From the NCBI GenBank assembly GCA_903861055.1, contig CAIOSU010000353.1:1-5610 (forward strand): DNA of 5,610 nt. The letters run 5' to 3'. This document shows, in pieces, positions 1-3,444 of the stretch. Made by a program: the position numbers and the translations under genes. Position 1 is the stretch's first letter; each line of letters begins with the position of its first letter. The notes beneath the pieces were generated by a model that was not told where the DNA came from, ran no database searches, and saw only the letters and a program-made list of their open reading frames with translations. The stretch is from an uncultured bacterium (lineage in GTDB: Bacteria > Bacteroidota > Bacteroidia > Chitinophagales > CAIOSU01).

Positions 1-117
1 AGGTTGGCTTGGCATGCACTGCGCCAATCGCTCTTTATACTCATTTGGCCTGAAGTATTCGATTGTAATGGCTTTTGCTACAAACTCAGCAATCGCATAT
101 CTAAGTGCCAGGGGCAA
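1..117 (-). CDS. Possible start or remnant of an unidentified gene running off the left edge
   Basis: On the reverse strand a frame stays open from a stop at 126-124 to the window edge. It encodes a charged, plausible peptide containing AEFVAKAITIEYF and RPNEYKERLAQ. The only usable start is TTG at 117-115, since no ATG lies near the beginning. Just upstream in another reverse frame (185-120) there is a second protein-like stretch, SLAAIEKTKGILLRRFDE, ending in a TAA at 122-120. The two could be parts of one frame-shifted gene, but neither has a clear start and I do not recognise a family. Forward-strand reading frames over the same bases look less protein-like. This is a weak call: it may be a real gene 5' end with a TTG start, a decayed gene, or chance. 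Confidence 0.2.
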   Translation of the reverse strand, partial: MPLALRYAIAEFVAKAITIEYFRPNEYKERLAQCMPSQP

Positions 118-195
118 AATTATTCATCAAAGCGGCGCAGTAAAATTCCTTTTGTCTTTTCAATGGCGGCTAAACTTACTTGGTGCTATATTAAT

Positions 196-250
196 TGATT
201 TGAAAGCTAGGTTTTAGAAAAAGGCCATCACTTTTTTCACTTTCAAATTA
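196..250. repeat. Long AT-rich inverted repeat upstream of the UPF0316 gene
   Basis: ATTTGAAAG at 198-206 is matched by its exact reverse complement CTTTCAAAT at 240-248, and G197-T249 plus T196-A250 extend the stem to 11 pairs with one wobble. A second stem, GAAAAA at 217-222 with TTTTTC at 233-238, nests inside it. No clean U-run follows on either strand, so it is not a standard intrinsic terminator. It lies 24 bases before the TACCTTTG element. It could be an operator, a weak terminator for something to the left, or chance in AT-rich DNA. Confidence 0.4.
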
Positions 251-273
251 GCCCAATTACAAATTCACATGCC

Positions 274-281
274 TACCTTTG
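274..281 (+). promoter_or_regulatory. Candidate Bacteroidota -7 promoter element TACCTTTG
   Basis: TACCTTTG matches the Bacteroidota sigma-ABfr -7 consensus TAnnTTTG at every fixed base. It ends six bases before the UPF0316 ATG at 288, so transcription would begin almost at the start codon. No good TTG or TTTG -33 element sits at the usual 17-23 base spacing upstream, which weakens the call. Confidence 0.35.
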
Positions 282-287
282 TAGTAC

Positions 288-878
288 ATGGAGTGGTTCA
301 ATAACATCGATCCTACAATTCTCAACTGGGTAATTATCCCGCTGCTGATATTTTGTGCCCGTATGCTCGATGTAAGTATAGGCACTTTACGTGTAGTGTT
401 TACCAGCCGTGGCAACAAAAACGTTGCGCCGCTGTTGGGTTTTGTAGAAGTACTTATTTGGTTGGTGGCTATTGGGCAAGTAATGCAAAACCTAAACAAT
501 GTAGCCTGCTACCTAGCTTGGGCTGGTGGGTTTGCAGCCGGCAATTTCATAGGTCTTTCTATTGAAGAGCGCTTGGCTTTGGGGCAAGTGGTTATACGCA
601 CTATTACGGCTCAACCAGCCGTGGCATTGATTGAGCGCCTGCGCGAGGAAGGCTACCGACTCACAGTGGTAGATGCACAAGGCGCCCGCGGCCCCGTAAA
701 CTTGCTTTTTTTAGTAGTGTCTAGAAAGAAAAAGGATGACGTAATTAAACTTATTACCGAATTCAACCCCAAAGCATTTTACTCCATTGAGGATGTTAGA
801 TTTGTATCGGAATATGATAGCCTAGACACAGGGCAGAAGCCTTCATTTTTCAGCCGAATGCTGCCTAACAGGAAATAA
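288..878 (+). CDS. UPF0316 family membrane protein (DUF5698 plus DUF2179 domains)
   Basis: This is a 196-residue protein with the usual UPF0316 layout. Three hydrophobic segments fill the N-terminal half, at about residues 12-33, 45-66 and 70-90. The first runs into the conserved stretch RMLDVSIGTLRVVF, and the second contains GFVEVLIWLVAIGQV; both are typical of DUF5698. A soluble C-terminal domain from about residue 100 to 180 (ITAQPAVALIERLREEGYRLT onward, ending near YSIEDVRFVSEY) fits DUF2179. It should sit in the inner membrane with the C-terminal domain in the cytoplasm; the biochemical role of the family is not established. The ATG at 288 keeps the whole first membrane segment, whereas the next in-frame ATG falls inside it. 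The mnmD gene follows after 20 bases, so the two are probably co-transcribed, but this does not imply a shared function. The C-terminal tail (about 180-196) is basic and probably disordered. Confidence 0.88.
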   Translation: MEWFNNIDPTILNWVIIPLLIFCARMLDVSIGTLRVVFTSRGNKNVAPLLGFVEVLIWLVAIGQVMQNLNNVACYLAWAGGFAAGNFIGLSIEERLALGQVVIRTITAQPAVALIERLREEGYRLTVVDAQGARGPVNLLFLVVSRKKKDDVIKLITEFNPKAFYSIEDVRFVSEYDSLDTGQKPSFFSRMLPNRK

Positions 879-898
879 AAAGCACCAAATACCCGTAT

Positions 899-1573
899 AT
901 GTCGCGAAAGCTGGTAACTACTTCCGATGGTTCGCATACGCTTTTCGTTCCTGAATTGGGCGAGCACTATCACTCCATTCATGGGGCGGTACAAGAGAGT
1001 ACCCATGTATTTATCAAACATGGATTAGAAACCTTGCCTACCGATGATATACCCCTTTATATTTTCGAGATGGGATTGGGTACTGGGCTAAACTTGTTAC
1101 TCACAGCCTTGCAGCCTTTGGGCAGGCCAGTGCATTATGCATCGATTGAGGCTTACCCCTTAAATGCCGAAGAAGCCGCTAGCCTTAATTATGGAAGCTT
1201 GTTTGATGAACACCCCGAAGCGAAAAGCTTATTGCAAACCGTACACACTTTACCTTGGGGCGAGCCTACAGCATTAAAACCTGGCCTTACCATCCATAAA
1301 TTACACGCTAAGCTCAGCGAGTTAGATTGGGCTGTTTTGCCACAATTCAATCTCATATATTTTGATGCTTTTGCACCAGATGTGCAGCCCAATTTATGGA
1401 GCGAGGAGGTTTTTCAATCGCTTTACAACCAAATGCACCCGGGCGGCATATTGGTAACATACTGTGCTAAGGGAAGTGTAAAACGTGCTATGAAAGCAGC
1501 GGGCTTCAGTATTGAGCGACTTCCTGGCCCACCCGGCAAGCGTGAAATGACTAGAGCGAGAAAGCTAATTTGA
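899..1573 (+). CDS. mnmD: tRNA (5-methylaminomethyl-2-thiouridine)(34)-methyltransferase MnmD
   Basis: This is a stand-alone version of the methyltransferase half of MnmC (formerly DUF752). It should transfer a methyl group from S-adenosylmethionine to nm5(s2)U at wobble position 34 of certain tRNAs, the last step to mnm5(s2)U, in the cytoplasm. The 224-residue length suits MnmD; the E. coli fusion also carries an FAD-dependent oxidase domain that is absent here. Visible motifs are the SAM-binding loop EMGLGTGLN at 57-65, an acidic residue after the next strand (SIEAYP, 82-87), YFDAFAPDVQPNLW at 154-167, and the C-terminal block GGILVTYCAKGSVKRAM at 182-198 followed by LPGPPGKREM at 208-217, which is highly characteristic of the family. 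The N-terminus (TSDGSHTLFVPELGEHYHS) matches the conserved family start, which supports the ATG at 899. No Shine-Dalgarno sequence precedes it. It probably shares a transcript with the UPF0316 gene ending 20 bases upstream. Confidence 0.93.
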   Translation: MSRKLVTTSDGSHTLFVPELGEHYHSIHGAVQESTHVFIKHGLETLPTDDIPLYIFEMGLGTGLNLLLTALQPLGRPVHYASIEAYPLNAEEAASLNYGSLFDEHPEAKSLLQTVHTLPWGEPTALKPGLTIHKLHAKLSELDWAVLPQFNLIYFDAFAPDVQPNLWSEEVFQSLYNQMHPGGILVTYCAKGSVKRAMKAAGFSIERLPGPPGKREMTRARKLI

Positions 1574-1635
1574 AAATATGCCAATTTAAAAATGGCTTGG
1601 GCTAGAACCGTTTAATAGATTGCGTTGTTGATCAA

Positions 1636-1643
1636 TAAGTTTG
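1636..1643 (+). promoter_or_regulatory. Candidate -7 promoter element TAAGTTTG before the DUF4442 gene
   Basis: TAAGTTTG is an exact fit to TAnnTTTG in the 151-base spacer between mnmD and the DUF4442 gene. A TTG at 1620-1622 lies only 13 bases upstream, closer than the usual -33 spacing, so the match is incomplete. If used, transcription would start near 1648-1650 and leave a leader of about 75 bases starting in or next to the hairpin at 1645-1668. Confidence 0.25.
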
Positions 1644-1644
1644 C

Positions 1645-1668
1645 GAATAGCGGAATTAGTCGCTATTT
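1645..1668 (+). other. Stem-loop between mnmD and the DUF4442 gene (leader element or weak terminator)
   Basis: AATAGCG at 1646-1652 pairs perfectly with CGCTATT at 1661-1667, with G-U pairs possible at both ends (1645-1668 and 1653-1660). The T-run TTTT at 1666-1669 overlaps the end of the stem, so it could act as a weak intrinsic terminator for mnmD. The stem has only three G-C pairs and the T-run is short. The arm 1661-1666 can alternatively pair with ATAGCG at 1702-1707, so this may instead be a leader structure for the downstream gene. Confidence 0.35.
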
Positions 1669-1724
1669 TCACAACAGAAATTATTTTGTAATTCCATCGC
1701 CATAGCGAATATAACCTCCTCATA

Positions 1725-2258
1725 GTGGAAACCTTAACCGCACCTCAGCAAACCAAAACCGAAGTTTTACAACCTTGGGAACAGAAATTCATCAACCAGT
1801 TGAAGAATCCGTTTTCATTCCGGTTGTTTTTGTTGGCTAAGTTGCCCTTAGGTTTCTTTTCAGGTATGAAGGTGCGCGATGTGAGCAAACACCATTGTGT
1901 AGCCACTGTGCCGTATGGCTGGATGACTCGCAATCCCTTCAAATCAACTTATTTTGCTGCACTAAGCATGGCTGCCGAGCTTTCTACAGGTGCCTTAGCT
2001 TTATTTGCGGTTGAAAAAACCAGCCCATCTGTAGCAGTAATCATTATCGGCATGGAAGCGGAGTTTCCGAAACGCGCCGTGAATGTGACCACCTTTACTT
2101 GTGAAGAAGGAGATTTGCTTTTTGCTGGTGTAAAAGAAGCCCAAGCAACGGGACAGCAGGTGCTGGTAACCGTATCTACCATCGGCCGCGCAGAAGATGG
2201 CACCGAAGTTGCTCGCTTTAAATTTACTTGGTCGTTTAAGCGCAGGAAGAACGGTTAA
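1725..2258 (+). CDS. DUF4442 hotdog-fold protein (PaaI-like thioesterase superfamily)
   Basis: The 177-residue product resembles DUF4442 proteins, members of the hotdog-fold superfamily that includes PaaI-type acyl-CoA thioesterases. Recognisable parts are the N-terminal helix region NPFSFRLFLLAKLPLGFFSG at about 28-47, the strand VSKHHCVATVPYGWMTRNPF near 53-72, and the central helix STYFAALSMAAELSTGALALF at about 74-94, the hotdog helix that would pack in the dimer. The rest is beta-strand-like (VLVTVSTIGRAEDGTEVARFKFTWSF) as expected. Substrate and pathway are unknown, and thioesterase activity is inference from the fold. The start is GTG at 1725: the frame is closed by a TAA at 1689-1691, no ATG lies between, and the next ATG (1866) would remove the conserved N-terminal block. 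No Shine-Dalgarno sequence is present; instead the seven bases ACCTCCT (1714-1720) resemble the anti-Shine-Dalgarno itself. The 3' end overlaps thrB by four bases. Confidence 0.8.
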   Translation: METLTAPQQTKTEVLQPWEQKFINQLKNPFSFRLFLLAKLPLGFFSGMKVRDVSKHHCVATVPYGWMTRNPFKSTYFAALSMAAELSTGALALFAVEKTSPSVAVIIIGMEAEFPKRAVNVTTFTCEEGDLLFAGVKEAQATGQQVLVTVSTIGRAEDGTEVARFKFTWSFKRRKNG

Positions 2259-3229
2259 GCAACCCTTACACCCTCCGCATTAATACCCGAAACATAAACG
2301 TGGCTTTCGATGCCCATTTCGTCGAAGGTTTTGGCTAACACTTTACTTACCTTTTCGGCAGTAGCGCGGTCCTGGCATAGGGCAAACATGGATGGGCCAC
2401 TGCCCGATATACTACAACCTAAAGCACCCGCTTCCATAGCTGCCAGCTTTACCTCATCGTAACCCGGTATTAACATTGAGCGAATGGGCTCAATAATTAC
2501 ATCTTGCAAAGAGCGCCCAATTAGTGCATAATCGCCTTTCATAAGGCCGGCAATAAGTCCAGCTATATTGCCCCATTGTTGTATAGCATCTTTTAGTTTA
2601 ATCTCTTTCCGCAATACTTTCCGGGCATCTTCGGTGCGCACCTCAATTTGCGGGTGGATGATGGCTACGCATAGGTCGTCGGGGTATGGGATGGTGACAA
2701 TATCCAGCGGGGTATAGCTTCGCACTAGCACAAAGCCGCCCAAGATGGCAGGTGCCACGTTATCGGCATGAGCCGAGCCGCAAGCAGCTCGCTCGCCTTG
2801 CATGGCAAATTGCACCAGTTCAAGTTTGTTGAGTGGCTTACCAAACAACTCGTTCAGTCCAAACACGCCAGCCGCTGCACTGGCTGAGCTACTACCTACC
2901 CCACTGCCGGGTTTTATCTTTTCATGAAAAACCACCTCAACTCCTTTCTTTCCGGAAAGCATGGAACTGAGCTCCGCACTTGCATAGGTTAAAGCATTTA
3001 CCGTTAAATACTCCAAATAAGCTTGTATGGCTACCGTAGTGGTGTTTTTATCTGGGTCAAGGGGCATGTTCATACCCTTAATCTCGTTACGGATGGAAAG
3101 GCCCGATTTATCGGTGATAGAAACGGAAATGATATCGCCAGGAGCTTCAAGTGCAAAACCAAGAATATCAAAACCGCAAGCCACATTGGCTACAGTTGCT
3201 GGCGAAAATATTTTAATAGTATGGCTCAT
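2255..3229 (-). CDS. thrB: Homoserine kinase ThrB (GHMP kinase family)
   Basis: ThrB phosphorylates L-homoserine with ATP to O-phospho-L-homoserine, the substrate of threonine synthase, in the cytoplasm. The 324-residue protein shows all three GHMP kinase motifs: FSPATVANVACGFDILGFAL at 8-27, the ATP-binding loop KPGSGVGSSSASAAAG at 106-121, and GALGCSISGSGPSMFAL at 268-284. The GERAACGSAHADNVAPA stretch at 145-161 is typical of homoserine kinases and separates this from mevalonate or galactose kinases. Length is in the normal range. The ATG at 3229 begins right before the first conserved strand, as usual in the family, with no Shine-Dalgarno sequence. The gene lies 215 bases downstream of thrA on the same strand, a long gap for an operon, so it may be read from the thrA promoter or from its own. 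Its TAA stop overlaps the stop of the convergent DUF4442 gene, and thrC does not follow it. Confidence 0.95.
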   Translation of the reverse strand: MSHTIKIFSPATVANVACGFDILGFALEAPGDIISVSITDKSGLSIRNEIKGMNMPLDPDKNTTTVAIQAYLEYLTVNALTYASAELSSMLSGKKGVEVVFHEKIKPGSGVGSSSASAAAGVFGLNELFGKPLNKLELVQFAMQGERAACGSAHADNVAPAILGGFVLVRSYTPLDIVTIPYPDDLCVAIIHPQIEVRTEDARKVLRKEIKLKDAIQQWGNIAGLIAGLMKGDYALIGRSLQDVIIEPIRSMLIPGYDEVKLAAMEAGALGCSISGSGPSMFALCQDRATAEKVSKVLAKTFDEMGIESHVYVSGINAEGVRVA

Positions 3230-3387
3230 GGTGGCGTTGTACGCTATAATATTACCACCTGTTTCGCAACTACCCTAACGGTTGGGCTATTTTTTTGCCA
3301 AAGCCAGTATCTCACAGATGGAATTAAGTAAATAATTTAACCTGCTAAACCCTCCTAACCTCCCCATTAAAAATAGAGAGAAACTTA

Positions 3388-3405
3388 CATTTTTTGCCAA
3401 AAATG
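3388..3405. other. AT-rich perfect hairpin in the thrA-thrB spacer
   Basis: CATTTTT at 3388-3394 and AAAAATG at 3399-3405 form a perfect seven-pair stem with the four-base loop TGCC. It contains one of the two TTTTTTGCCAAA copies. The stem has a single G-C pair at its base of pairs, so it is thermodynamically weak and no U-run follows in the direction of thrB; a protein-binding palindrome is as likely as an RNA structure. Confidence 0.3.
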
Positions 3406-3410
3406 CCTTT

Positions 3411-3442
3411 TCCATGGCCTATTGACTATCGACCATGGACCA
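3411..3442. repeat. Degenerate heptamer tandem repeat just after the thrA stop
   Basis: Read on the forward strand, consecutive seven-base units are TCCATGG, CCTATTG, ACTATCG, ACCATGG and the partial ACCA, consensus ACYATNG. The two CCATGG cores (3412-3417 and 3433-3438) are 21 bases apart, exactly three units. Because CCATGG is self-complementary, 3411-3417 can pair with 3433-3439 into a seven-pair stem with a 15-base loop, beginning five bases past the thrA stop codon. On the reverse strand a T-run (ATTTTT) appears only about seven bases after the stem, so it is at best a weak terminator or a 3'-end protecting structure. Confidence 0.5.
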
Positions 3443-3444
3443 AA

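Larger units (their letters stand above)
3230..3444 (-). other. thrA-thrB spacer rich in short repeats
   Basis: No convincing open frame or RNA gene lies in these 215 bases. They hold two copies of TTTTTTGCCAAA (3291-3302 and 3390-3401, forward-strand reading) exactly 99 bases apart, a C-rich near-repeat of AACCT/AAACCCT units at 3339-3365, an AT-rich hairpin at 3388-3405 and a heptamer array at 3411-3442. On the reverse strand GAAACTTA (3380-3387) reads TAAGTTTC, one base off the TAnnTTTG -7 element, but no -33 partner is at the right spacing. The spacer could therefore contain a thrB promoter, an attenuator or nothing functional. Confidence 0.4.

Noticed and set aside
4..217. Two overlapping forward reading frames of 64 and 67 codons at the left edge
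   Set aside because: Their peptides show no domain-like pattern, and the reverse strand over the same bases reads more like protein.
1580..1596. GCCAATTTAAAAATGGC just after the mnmD stop as a terminator hairpin
   Set aside because: Only four pairs plus a mismatch and two more, and no T-run follows.
3271..3296. Hairpin-like CCCTAACGGTTGGG followed by a run of seven T, resembling an intrinsic terminator on the forward strand
   Set aside because: The stem pairs only with a bulge or mismatch (about five pairs), and no forward-strand gene ends before it; thrB and thrA are read the other way.
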